Below, piece after piece: positions 30,790 through 42,470 of a stretch of 64,000 bases of DNA. Numbering within the stretch: the first letter of the stretch is position 1; the number at the start of each line of letters is the position of its first letter. The stretch spans positions 89,926,645-89,990,644 of the forward strand of contig NC_052357.1 of NCBI RefSeq assembly GCF_009727055.1, written 5' to 3'. Under the pieces are notes generated by a model. The model saw nothing but the letters and a program-made list of their open reading frames with translations, ran no database searches and had not been told where the DNA came from. The stretch comes from Benincasa hispida. Its lineage: Eukaryota; Streptophyta; Magnoliopsida; Cucurbitales; Cucurbitaceae. Position numbers and translations under genes: made by a program.

Positions 30790-33700
30790 GATGGTATATG
30801 GACAGTGGGGCTTCTAATTAATGATCCAAACAACTTGACCTACTCATCTAAATATGGAGGTACTGAAAAAGTGACAATAGGTAATGGAAGTACTATTCCT
30901 ATTTCTCATATTGGTTCTTGTTCCTTAGTGACAAACAATGGTTTAGTTAACCTGGAAAATGTTTTATGTGTACCTGAAATAGCTAAGAATCTAGTCAGTG
31001 TTTCAAAATTAGCTAAGGATAACAAGATGGCTATTGAATTTTTTGATGACTGCTGTTTTGTTAAGGATATCTGTACAGGCAAGGTGGTGCTGAATGGGGA
31101 ACTCAATGAAGAACTATATAGGTTGAAGGCAACGAGAGCTGCTGGCAATCTAGTGAAGTCAAACAGTCCCTACTTGACAAAGGATGGTAAAATAATGGCT
31201 TTCTCTGCTGTTGCTCAAAGTAGTAGTGTCAATGTAGTTGTGTCCAAGGAAATTTTGCATAGAAGACTTGGGCATCCATCTTTAAAAGTTATGAATGATG
31301 TAGTTAAAAAGTGTAAACTGCCAGTGAAAGTCAATGAAGTTTTTGTTTTCTGTGAAGCATGCAAGTATGGCAAGTCTCATGCTCTTCCCTTTTCAAACTC
31401 TTCATCTCATGCATCCTCACCTTTTGATCTAATACATTCTGATTTATGGGGCCTTGCACCAGTAATGTCATCTAATGGTTATCGCTATTATGTTCACTTC
31501 CTTAATGATTTTAGTAGATTTGCTTGGATATATCCATTAAAGTTAAAAAGTGATACCTATGCTGCCTTCACTCACTTCCTTAATATGGTGAAAACTCAGT
31601 TTGGAACCATTATAAAAGCTTTTCAATCAGATAATGGAGGAGAAGTTAAAAGAATACATCAACTGTGCAATACTCTAGGAGTTAAATCAAGATTGTCTTG
31701 TCCATATACATCCACACAAAATGGTAGAGCCGAAAAGAAACATAGACACATTGTCGAAATGGGTTTAACCCTACTAGCTCAAGCCTCAATGCCCTTACGT
31801 TTCTGGTGGGATGCCTTCATGACTTCTACTTTCATCATTAATGGCCTGCCCTCACAAATTCTAAAAAGAAAGTCACCAATGGAAACACTTATTCACAAAC
31901 AGTTGAATTTCTCTGAACTAAGAACCTTTGGATGTGCTTGCTACCCTTACTTACGACCGTACAACAACCAAAAGTTTTAGTACAAGTCAGAAAGATGTGT
32001 GTACTTAGGGACTAGTCCAGTTCACAAAGGCCACAAGTGTCTCACCCAATCGGGAAAGATTATAATATTAAGGCATGTCGAATTTGATGAAACTTTCTAT
32101 CCTTTTATTTCAGGTTTTGCAGCTGAATCAATGCAGTCCCAACCTACTGTCAAGACATCCCTCATCTATCCACCACCACCATGGCATGACCAACCTTCCT
32201 ACTCCTTACCTTCACCAGTCAGTCCCTCAGATCCTTCATCAAGAATAAACCTTCCAATCCTATCTAATAGCCCAAATCAAACCCCTTTCAGGCATGTATC
32301 AGACTCCTATTAACCTGCTCCTTCCACCCCGTCAGCATCCAAATCAATATCTCCATCTTCGGTCCAACTACACACCTCCCCTCTGCCTCAAATATCCTCC
32401 ATGCTGCCCATGTCCAATCCCTCTACTTCTTTCTCTACTAACTGCTCCAATCCATCCTCTCTCGATGGCAAAAATTCTTGTACACCGTCTGCACCCCTTG
32501 GCCATCCTATGATCACTCGTGCCAAGGCTGGAATATTCAAGCCAAAAATCTGGATGACAAAGGCCACAACTCGCGACTGCACTCTCATTGAACCTACACA
32601 GATTATTGATGCACTGGCCACTTTAGCTTGGAAAAATGCCATGGATTTGGAAGTTCAAGCTCTAGCCAAGAACCATACGTGGGATTTAGTACCAGCTCCT
32701 CCTCAAAAAATAATTGTTGGTTGTCGTTGGGTGTTTAGAATCAAGAGGAACTTAGATGGCTCTATTCAAAGGTACAAAGCTCAACTTGTAGCAAAGGGGT
32801 TCCATTAAAGTCCTGGTGTAGATTTTTCTTAAACCTTCAGCCCCGTGGTCAAAGCCTCTACCATCAGAGTAATTCTAACACTTGCTGTCTCTTATAAATG
32901 GCACATTCGACAACTAGACTTCAATAATGCATTCATAAATGGTCATCTGGAAGAAGACGTCTATATGTCCCAACCTCCAGGATATGTCAACCAATACACT
33001 TTACATTCGTGGGGCTTTACTAGCAGTCGTGCTGACACCTCTTTGTTTATATATAGGAAAAGCTTAACCATTGTTCTCATGTTAGTTTATGTTGACGATG
33101 TGATAATTATAGGTAACAATCTACAACTCATCAACAACATCATTGCTCGGTTGGACACAAAGTTTGCTCTCAAAGATCTTGGTCCTATTTCCTTGGAATT
33201 CAGGCCTCTCGGGTTAGCTCTGGCCTTCTCCTAAATCAAGCCAAATACATTGATGATCTACTTTCTCGGTTGGAACTGACACAACTTAAACCAGCCCCTA
33301 CTCCCTCTGCTGTAGGTAAACACTTCTCTCTTTCTGATGGCACCCCACTGCCTAACCCCTTTGTTTACCACAGCACCATTGGAGAACCCCAATATCTCAC
33401 TACCACCAGACCGGACATTGCCTACATTGTCAACCATCTCAGCTAATTCTTGAAGCAACCCATTGATATCCATTGGTAAGGGGTAAAGAGAGTACTTCGG
33501 TACCTAAGTGATACTAAACACCATGGCCTACTAATTTCGCCAGCAGCAAACCTTACAATAATAGCCTTTTCTGATGTGGATTGGGCATCCAATATAGATG
33601 ATCGAAGATCTATAGCTGCCTATTATGTCTACTTGGGCAATACCGTTGTCTCTTGGTCCTCTGAGAAGCAAACGGTCGTGGCAAGGTCCAGCACCGAGTC

Positions 33701-34046
33701 TGAATATCGGGCCCTCGCTCACGCATCTGCTGAAATTATATGGTTGAAACAGCTTCTTCATGAACTTGGCATTTCCACAGCTTCAAAACCAACATTGTGG
33801 TGTGACAACATCAGTGCTGGTGCACTAGCTACCAATCCGGTCTTCCATGCCAAAACTAAACATATAGAAATTGATGTTCACTTTTTCCGAGATAAAGTAC
33901 TTGAAGGTGCTCTTGAAGTCTGTTACATCTCTTCAGCAGACCAAGTAACCAATTGCCTCACAAATTCTCTTTTTCATTCTCAATTCTCCTACCTTTGCTC
34001 CAAACTCGGGGTAACAGAATTACCTGCTTGTTTGAGGGGGATGTGA
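30790..34046 (+). pseudogene. Copia element 3 pol, broken
   Basis: Protease: WYMDSGASN at about 30791, active site intact, then stop and frameshift. 30805-31980 is open for 391 codons: GAG-pre-integrase HRRLGH with CEAC (His152, His157, Cys183, Cys186 of this frame) and integrase with Asp213 (HSDLWG), Asp276 (SDNGGE) and Glu310 (GRAEKK), so the DDE set is kept. RT: open frame 32401-32808 (WVFRIKRNLDGSIQRYKAQL, VAKGFH, then TAA) and 32845-33234 with QLDFNNAFINGHLEEDVYM and catalytic YVDD (residues 82-85). Between GYVNQ and YTLHSWGFTSS the segment with YGLKQ is deleted. RNase H: 33576-34046, TVVARSSTESEYRALAHASA, TKHIEIDVHFFRDKV, ending LRGM at the purine tract. Confidence 0.9.
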
Positions 34047-34326
34047 AGGAGAACTATGGCCCAACAACTTCTCAGCCCAACGATTCACAGCCTATAGCCC
34101 AACAACCCAATATTCACCTCTGCAAGACCGTTGCAAATCACACCTGTAAATTCATTATTTTTGGATTTTGTATTCTTTGTCTTTTGTACAACCCATTGGC
34201 TATTCATCTTAACTGTATAAATATATACTTGGATATCTGTAAATCATTCATTGGGAAATATACAAGGAATTAATTCTCCGAACTGCTCTCTAGCTGCTAT
34301 ATTCAATATAAGCTGTCTATTTGACT
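34042..34326 (+). repeat. 3' LTR of Copia element 3
   Basis: It starts TGTGAAGGAGAACTATGGCC after GAGGGGGA and ends GCTGTCTATTTGACT. TATA box TATAAATA at 34216-34223. Same length as the 5' LTR, with small compensating indels (for example ACCAACCCCCC shortened, ATATACTTGG gained). Confidence 0.9.
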
Positions 34327-35509
34327 CATGCAATCCATAATTAAATACTATCAAAATCATAACAAAACCATATCAACATGAAATAATAACAAAATCATAT
34401 CAACTAAATACTATCAACATCTCTTACAAAATCAAATATGAAAATTCTAATTAATTAGTATCGAAATTCAATAATAATAAAATCATAACAACATCAAATA
34501 TCAAAATATATATATTTAACCTTGAGTTTCGTATCTTCAATTTCACACCAACTTGTCCCAAAGAACATTAATCTCAACTAGAATATATTAGAGCAATGTA
34601 AACAATAAAATATTTCATTTCAATTAAAAGTAAATAACCAAACACGTAACCTTTGAAAGATTGTGCAGCTTTTTTCTTAAATAATCCTATAAACCTATGA
34701 GTAGTAATTTAAAAAAAAATCAGTAGAAAATCGCGTTAATTTATAATGAAATAAGAAAAATTTTATACCTTACATAAAAGAAAATTAAAATTATCACTTA
34801 CATGAAAAAAAAAGTAATATTATAACTTACGGCCGGATTTTAGGAAGAAAAAATGAAGAAGGAACATGAATAAAAAATGAGCTTTGAATACATTAGAAAT
34901 CAGCGCAGCCGTCAATGTCGCATCAGCCTATGGAATCTTGTCAGACGTCAACTCACTGTCTTTTATAAGAATAATATCATTAAAAGATAAAAAAACATAG
35001 AACCTGACAAATTGAAAAGAATATGAGCCCAATGATTTCATGTTGTCACTTTAAACATTTTATTGAATCTCATAAGTAGTTGTCTCTCAGGATAGAATAT
35101 ATTAATTTTCTTATGGAAGTAGTACTCCGTACACAAGATCCAACGAACTACACTTTGAGAAAATAAATCGAACTTCAACGACTTTATAAAAAGGGAGAAA
35201 GTTTTAACGTGAGAAAAGTGATAATGAAAAAGTTCTTTTTTTTTTTTTTGTGGCCATTTGAATAGTCGTATGTCTTCTTCAAGTTGATTATTTTAAAAAA
35301 GACATTCATTCATGAAACAATGCGACTCTACATGAATGATCACATACCATTTATTCCAACAATCCTCTCCATAAATGCTAAGTTGATAATTTAAGATAAA
35401 AAGAAAAAGAAAACATTCAGCATTTCCCAATGAAGAATTTGCATCGAGATAAGTAGTAAACACTTTGAACTTTTCCTAATGAATATCAATCGAGTTTACT
35501 TAGCTAATC
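34327..35509. other. AT-rich sequence, no gene recognised
   Basis: It begins with the rest of the split tandem-repeat unit, then AT-rich DNA with AAATCATATCAAC-type words. A GC-richer patch at 34885-34965 (CAGCGCAGCCGTCAATGTCG) could be the 5' end of a former gene, but no frame supports it. Poly-T (14) near 35237. Confidence 0.3.
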
Positions 35510-36300
35510 AGTAGACTTGATGTCTTGAACTGTATTAGCCATTCTAGATTAGACTAAGAAAATTGAAGTCACATAGTTTCTCATTATAACAAAGTTTGTT
35601 CTCATAATTGTGTTCATTTTAGCCTTGAACACCGTATGGTCTTATGAGTGTTTTAGAGAATTCGCCTTAAAGTTCTCATAGAAGCGACCCTTCACATTCA
35701 CATAGGTGATTTCTAAAAAGAACATCGTATATGTTCTTTTCATAAATAATTATTCAACAACTTATAGAAATCATTAAAAGTACAATACTTATCCTAAAAT
35801 ACAATACTTATCCTAAAACCACACTTGTACTGTCTCATCATCCTTAGAATGGGTAAGAAGAAAACAAATTCAACATAGTACTCACTAAGTTATCTAGAGG
35901 TCGATTTGCCCGTTGAACCTAGATCTTGGGATCTCTAGTCAACTAGGTTGGGGTTGCCTTTCTGGTTAACTTATTAAAGACTTTAATCTCATTCTCCTTG
36001 ATGAACGTTCAACCAACTCTTTAGCTAAGCTTTTTACAAGTGGATCCACAATATTATTTTTTGACCTTACAAATCCAATTGTGATAATTTCACTAGAAAC
36101 TAATTGTCTAATTGTATTATGTCTTCGTCATATATGTCGAAACATATTATTATTCACTAAAGAGGTATAGGTTGTATTCATTTTAGGAATACTATACAGA
36201 CATTTTGTAGCCAACTCAAACATATCTAAATCTCTTTTTAAATTGTTATATGATATTCTTGGATTATCAATGGGGAATAGTTACTTTTCCCAGATACCCT
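35510..36300 (-). mobile_element. Copia RNase H tail and trailing 3' region, minus strand
   Basis: Minus-strand translation of about 36220-35900 reads IPKMNTTYTSLVNNNMFRHI, stop, RRHNTIRQLVSSEIITIGFV, RSKNNIVDPLVKSLAKELVE and RSSRRMRLKSL, the end of a Copia RNase H (canonical NIADPLTKGL). Downstream, to about 35510, lies wording I associate with the 3' LTR of that lineage (a CACCTATGTGAATGTGAAGG segment, GGTGTTCAAGGCTAAAATGA). No partner LTR is present and the upstream pol is gone. A different family from the other Copia elements here. Confidence 0.65.
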
Positions 36301-38149
36301 CACAATAATATAAAACTTTCAAAAGGTTTTCAACTTTTCCATAAGTCCCAAGGAATTTTCTATATTTTCGTATATAAAATTCTATACAAAATACAATTGA
36401 CCTTTAAACAGTGAGACACATACACTAGATAAGTCTTATCACGGTTTTGGAATCAATTCATTTTATGGAACATAAATTTTTCGACCAGAAATATCATTGT
36501 TATGGCATTTTTTGTCTTACATATATCATTTTCCTCTAATGATTGCTATGGTTTTTCACCAAATTCATCAAATTCACCACTATAAACATTATATATTATG
36601 TTATCCAGTCCGTTCAAAATGTAGTTCATGCACAACTATTTTGCATGTTTCTATGCCTTAAGTACATGCAAGCAATTTTCATTTGTTGGCTTCTCATCCA
36701 AACATTACAACATCTTCTTTCATAAATCTTGCCAGGTATCGAAAGTTGTGAGGCAAAATAGAATTTCTTCTTGTCATCATTTGAATAAGCACTTAAATTT
36801 CTCATAAAATTTCTCCGTGATTTCCACCAACGTGTGATGTATAATTTGGTATTGTTGATGACATTTATGTGAAATAGATCACCAAATATCTATGAAACAA
36901 AGTAAATAACTTACCGAACAAGTTCTCACAAAATAAAATTAACATGTCAATAAATAAATTTAAGACATTATTCATCGTGCTGATACTTATAAATAACATG
37001 TAAATATTTGCTTAAAACTTGAAATATTGCATAATGTAATTCAGCATAATTTACATGCACATCACACACATCATACATAAAACTATAATAGTAAAAACAT
37101 GTAAAGATAAGCCAAAGAAAAAATAATAATAACAACAAAAACAATGCAATACTCATGACTTAAATCACTATTCTCATACATATAATTGTATGAGTACAAA
37201 ATTAGTGCTAAACATCAAAGAATAATCCATTGCAGATATGCTTGGTTTTGTTCTTTAGTGTACTTTGTTTTCGAACCCACTATTTTTTTTTTCTTTTAAT
37301 TTAAGAAAAAAAATCCCAAACGATAGAAAGAAGGAAAATGGCTAATAGGTTTTAAAATACAAAACCACACTAAGATACAAATATATGAGACTTTTATGAA
37401 AAAGAAACTTCGTGAAGATGTCTCTTGATGACAAAAAAAAAAAAACACATAATAATTACATTTAATATTTATTCTAATCAATAAACCAGAGACACAAAAG
37501 TAGCACATAAAGTCAAAATACACATAAAACCATAATATATTCAACTAAATTACATACCATACATATTCTAAAACAATTTTATACATGTATGTGTTCTGGT
37601 GAAGTCGATGAGCAAAATTTCATTGATTTTACATACCAGAAGCAAATGGAAGCAATATAAATATTCTAAAACAATTGTATATATAAACAGAATATTAGTT
37701 TTAGAAATCAATAAATGTATATTTATATTTACATAAAAAACATAATATATAAAATTATTGTTTTATAATATATATGCAAACCAAATTAACCAATGAATAT
37801 ACAAAAAAACGGTAAAACAAAATACAAAGAAATCACATTAAAATTTGGTCGGAGCGTCCATAACACAAGATTCAACCAACAAAACAAAATCCCACCAGCC
37901 ACACCATGCATGATAAAACAAAATTTAGGAGACTTTTTTTTTCTTCTTTTCTTTCGAAAGAACAGCCGTAAAGTACATTTTTTTAATGTTTAAACCGTTA
38001 GGGCAAATAAAAAACAGTAAAACCCATGTACGATCTTACCAATTTGAGAGAAACCTTAAAAATTAAAATAATAATGTTAGTTTTGAAAACCATTTATAAA
38101 AATATTCTACTTTTGAAACTATTTAAAAAAATATATATATATATATTTT
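36301..38149. other. AT-rich sequence, no gene recognised
   Basis: Several short open frames, none with a recognisable motif. Homopolymers (37287, 37434, 37929) and TA-rich stretches. No inverted termini or LTR edges found. Confidence 0.3.
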
Positions 38150-38300
38150 TAATAGGTCGAAGGTTGAAAATTCGACATAGAAAATTCGACCTACTAGGTC
38201 AAATTTTCAACACTCAACCTTTACCTTTTTCTTTTTTTTTTTTTTTTTTTTTTTTAATAATTTAAACATCAAGTGTTGAAAATTCGACCTATGTTTTTTT
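38150..38300. repeat. GTCGAAGGTTGAA-type inverted repeat cluster
   Basis: TAGGTCGAAGGTTGAAAATT and CGACATAG, then GAAAATTCGACCTA, then reverse-complement-like AATTTTCAACACTCAACCTT, and after a poly-T tract GTGTTGAAAATTCGACCTAT. The words form short hairpins and match the tandem repeat at 2911-3112. Confidence 0.65.
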
Positions 38301-38549
38301 AAAAAAAAAAATCCAAAAATATTTTATCATTTTATTATTTTATTTAAACTCTAAAAAGAACAAATTAAAAAAAAAAAAGTGTAAATTAAAATATCTCATT
38401 TCTATAAAAATAATTACAAAAATCAATGTATCCCACAAGGCGAATGTCATCGATTTCGAGCTAGTTGCCGTCGTCGATTTCGAATTTGAGGTTGCTCTAG
38501 TTCTTCTTTATGTTGCCCTGGTTTTTATTTTTTATTTTTTTTATTTTTT

Positions 38550-39925
38550 ATGTTGCTCTGGTACCTCTGCAGGTGCTTTATGATATTAATATTCATTATG
38601 CTCTCCACGACCCCGACCATGTCCATCTCTGAGTCATAATGTCTTGAACGAAATGTTGGCATCATCATCATCAGACTAACATAATCAGTTTGACTCTGCG
38701 TCTGCATCACAGGGGCAACTCTTCCACATTATGGGCAACCTCATCAAACTCATCCTCTTCCTGTATAGGTTCTCTACATCTAGGAGCTGGTGGAGGAACA
38801 ATAGGTATATCGTGTATATAATGTATCTCCTCCATATAGCTTTGGTTGTCACTACATATAGTAAGAACCTAGTTCGGATCATTCGCAACATCACGGAGTC
38901 CACTATTGTTCGATCTCTATGAATTATAAAACAATTAGATAATATTTAAAATAAAAATAATTAGATAATATTCATTCATTTACCAGATGATCCACAGCTG
39001 CTCCCGGACGAGTGACGTAGCACCTTGTGATATTATTATATCAATGAATGTAGTCTTGAGTAACATCCTTGTCAAACTGTTCAATAGAAACCCCCACTGC
39101 AATAAACCTTGTACGATAGTGCCATCGCACTACCAAATGTACAACTTTTTTGGACCAATTTACAGTCCCTAAGTCAATATCATGCAGTAGGGGTTCAGTA
39201 TTACAAGGCGATGGGATATCCTGCTGAAAACCGAATTGTTTCATCACCTTGTCAGGAAGATGCCACTCACCAATGTGAAAACATGTGAGAGAACTCATCG
39301 TCTACCATATGTTTTGACCATTCGTACAGAAATTGGGCAAAGTATGCATAATAATTTTGTATGGTTCCCAAATAACCTTAAACACAAAATATTATATTAG
39401 AGAACATTAAAGACCAATACAATAAAAATGTGTATAAAATAATCAATTAGGTTCAGTGTAATGTACCTGATCAGGTTGAAGCAGATCAAACATGTATCTA
39501 TACTGGCTGACTACATGTGTGGCTGTCCTAGTCACACAAAATCTGTCTCTCCATCTAAATTTTTAAATTGATAATTTAGAATCTAAATTAACTAGATCAG
39601 TGATATAAAAATTAAATTGAATTAAAATAACATACCGAGAACCGTAGGCTCGTCTAGCTAACTGAACGCCATTAACATGTTGTAGTTATAGAACCATTGT
39701 TGGAAATTACTCTCAAGACCATAGTTACAAAAGTATGAGAGGCCCAACTATCTCTCGAACCTCAGGTCTTGTTGCTTTGCATAGTTGTCTATACAACCAT
39801 GCCAAATATGCTCCACCCCACGAATACCACCCCGCATCATAGAAGTTAGCTATTAGTGGCAGGAACATCAAGTAAACAAAATGACTTGATTTTTCGGAAA
39901 ACAGACTTCCATACATCATTTGTAG
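38550..39925 (-). pseudogene. Plant mobile domain (PMD) protein, MAIN/PP7-long-form-like, broken (copy 2)
   Basis: Minus-strand exons with consensus splice sites. First remnant (39925 to about 39640): SHFVYLMFLPLIANFYDAGW, YSWGGAYLAWLYRQLCKATR, EVREIVGPLILL. Next (39554-39468): RWRDRFCVTRTATHVVSQYR, YMFDLLQPDQ, then donor GTACAT. Next (about 39375-38980): VIWEPYKIIMHTLPNFCTNG, a TAG replacing Arg, SSLTCFHIGEWHLPDKVMKQ, FGFQQDIPSPCNTEPLLHDI, then ITRCYVTRPGAAVDHLV. Last (about 38918-38550): HYIHDIPIVPPPAPRCREPI, QEEDEFDEVAHNVEELPL. The N-terminal part (the ITLxDV segment) is missing, cut off where gypsy LTR sequence starts near 39930. At least three stops. Confidence 0.8.
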
Positions 39926-39929
39926 TATA

Positions 39930-41958
39930 TATGAGTGATAGTGAGATTGTTGGGTGATAAGCGACAGTGTGATATCACTAGATGATGAAACTATGCGACG
40001 GGGTGTAAGCGTTATGCTATAGGCGCAAGCATTAGATTATGAGTGACAGCGAGAGGGCTGGATGATGAACGACAACGAGAGGGCTAGATGATGAGTGACA
40101 GTGAGAGATTAATTAAACGATAGAGCTATGCGATGAGTGTAAGAGCTACACAATGGACTAGACGATTGACTAAGTGTTTATGTGTTGCTGAGGCTTGCAT
40201 TACACAAGGTTGATGGATTCACCCGGACAAGTGGCTGAATCGAGAGAAGGTTGAGCTTGAGTTAGTAGGAGGTGGACAAATAGAGTTTCATGCAAGGAAG
40301 ACTTATGCAAGAGGAAGACAACTCAGACTTCATGAAAGTAGGTGAGTGGCATGGGAGTAGGTGAATGGCAAGGAAGTAGGTGGTGGCAAAACTTGGTGCA
40401 GAGACTCCAAAAGTTGCTAAAGAATGAGGTGTCATACGTTGGAGGCTTTGTGAGATGTCAAGGAACAATTCCTAAAGCCTATAAATACCACCACAAAGTG
40501 TCTCTTCAGTTCATAACACAAATCCTCTTCAAAGTATATTAGGAAGANCCTATAAATACCACCACAAAGTGTCTCTTCAGTTCATAACACAAATCCTCTT
40601 CAAAGTATATTAGGAAGATGTTTGAGAGAAGATTCGAAAGAAGACCATGCATTGATCAAGTGGTTCTAAGAGAAGGAGATGTTTTCAGACAGTAAGGTCC
40701 TAAAGTAGCATCAACTTGAGACGAGGCGTTCTCCCAGAATACTCAAGAATTTTGAATGATTCTAAAGCCACTTGAAAGATATGTGAGTCTAGATTTCAAG
40801 TAAGGGCTGATGGAAGAAGAAGCTCAAAGGAATCAGGCTGGAGAGTGAGGAAAATACAGAAGGTTCGAGCTCTCAGGTAAGCTTGGGTCAGTCTTGATGA
40901 TCTGAGCTGAGATTTTAAGGTAAGCTTTCGAAGACATTTGAGAACATTATTGTAGAAGGAAGTATCTCAAAATAAGGCTTGAAACTATGAGTAATTTAAG
41001 ATTGAACTTAAATATGGAATTTAGGGTTCAAAAGGGAACCTGAGGAAACCAAGGAACTTCTAAAGAGAAAGGTTCCTACTCAACCAAGGTGAGTGGTAAT
41101 TTCCTTGATGGTCTTAAGCATATCTTATAGAGTATATGTATATGCTTATGTTATGAATGATTAATTTGAATGAGAATGAGATATGTGATTGGAAATGTTA
41201 GGGGGTCAATAGACCTAGTTCTTGAGCTTGGAGCAGAACCTCACTGGATGGTCAGAGGACCGAGAGGTCTAGTTCCTGAGCCTTGTGGGAGGAACCTCGT
41301 ATGGGATGGTTAGAGGGCCAGTAGGCCTAGCTTTTGACTCATAAGCGGGGGTCTATGTGTACATAGGAAACATATGGAACGCAAGAGAGTAAACGTTTAT
41401 GACTAGTATTAGTATAACTATCTACCGTGTGTGTAGGTAGAGTTTGAGAACAGACTCATTATGAGTACTATTAGTTTAACTATCTACCGTGTATGTAGAT
41501 AGAGTTGAGAACAGACTCATTCGAGACTGGGGTTTAAGTATTAACCTCGTATTTGTGATATACTTATATTATTATGAGTTGAAATAAACTCTAGAAGTTG
41601 CTTACTAGTCACTGAGCTTCTTGAATCTCATTCTTTTCTTTCATGTTTTCTCACCATGTAGTAAAAGGTGAAGAGTTCCAAGGTGCTACTAAGGTCAAGG
41701 TCCGCCACACCATAGTCACACTTTCGGTTTTGGAGTTGTTGTTGTAAAGCTTTATAGTTAAGCCTGAGAGTTGTATAAACGTTATACTGTTTGTAATAAA
41801 ATGAGTTTAGTCAAACAATTGTTGTTTACATCTATGGCTTAAAGTTTTATGAGAGTAAAGAGGTTCAGATGGGCAGTAGGTATCACAAAAAGATGGTCTC
41901 TGCGGTCTTTCATGCCTCCCCTCTGACTTAGGAGGCAGGCTCGGGGCGAAGTGTGACA
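39930..41958 (+). repeat. Ty3/gypsy-type LTR (about 2.0 kb), probably solo or truncated
   Basis: The right end GGCTCGGGGCGAAGTGTGACA (41938-41958) is the GGGYGTGACA-type terminus of Tekay/Del-like LTRs. Inside are a TATA box TATAAATA (40480-40487), a CT-rich start region, repeated words (GGACCGAGAGGTCTAGTTCC and GGGCCAGTAGGCCTAGCTTT; CTATCTACCGTGTGTGTAGG and CTATCTACCGTGTATGTAGA), and a poly-A-like AATAAAATGAG near 41800. The left end is not firm; no matching target duplication was found. It abuts PMD sequence on the left and Copia RT on the right, so the junctions are not a simple insertion. A 70-bp exact duplication around an N distorts it. Confidence 0.6.
40478..40618 (+). other. 70-bp exact duplication around a single N (likely assembly fault)
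   Basis: Bases 40478-40547 (starting CCTATAAATACCACCACAAA) and 40549-40618 are identical, with one N at 40548. It duplicates the TATA box and start region of the LTR. Confidence 0.95.
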
Positions 41959-42470
41959 GTACATACCTTTAAAGATAGACTTGTGGCAAAAGGTTATACC
42001 CAGGTTGAGGGAGGGGACTATGAAGAAACTCTCACATGTTGTCATGTTAAAGTCTATTAGAATTATCTTGTCCATAGCCACATCTTATGACTATGAATAT
42101 GGAAAATAGACGTAAAAACTGCCTTTTTGAATGACAATCTTGATGAGACCATCTACATGAATCAACCAAAATGATTCATTAAACAAGATTAAGACTAAAA
42201 GGTTTGCAAGCTTAATCGATCTATTTATGGATTGAAACAAGCAACTCGGTCTTGGAATATAAGATTTCATACTTCAATCAAATCTTATGGCTTCGATCAG
42301 AATGCTGATAAACCTTGTGTTTACAAGAAAATCATCAATAACTCAGTAAAGTTCCTCGTGCTGTATGTGGATAATATCCTACTCATTGGGAATGATGTAG
42401 TTTTTTGACTGATGTAAAGCAATAGCTGGCCGCCCAATTCCAAATGAAAGATTAGGGAGAGGCACAGTAT
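41959..42470 (+). pseudogene. Copia element 2 reverse transcriptase, central part, broken
   Basis: The frame starts VHTFKDRLVAKGYTQVEGGD, then KIDVKTAFLNDNLDETIYMN, LNRSIYGLKQATRSWNIRFH, FDQNADKPCVYKKI and VKFLVLYVDNILLIGNDV. The catalytic YVDD has become YVDN. At least six in-frame stops. It ends at EAQY, exactly where a solo LTR begins; the next motif (VLGI) follows at 54240. Confidence 0.85.

Larger units (their letters stand above)
29320..34326 (+). mobile_element. Ty1/copia element 3, complete in outline (5.0 kb, 285-bp LTRs)
   Basis: Two LTRs of equal length (29320-29604 and 34042-34326), a primer site, gag, protease, integrase, RT, RNase H and a purine tract (TTTGAGGGGGA) stand in canonical order. 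Flanks CATGT (29315-29319) and CATGC (34327-34331) fit a 5-bp target duplication with one change, backed by the unit-one copy of the target. The LTRs differ at around a dozen positions by eye, so the insertion is old but younger than most neighbours. The layout resembles the Ale/Retrofit-like lineage (inference). Confidence 0.9.
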
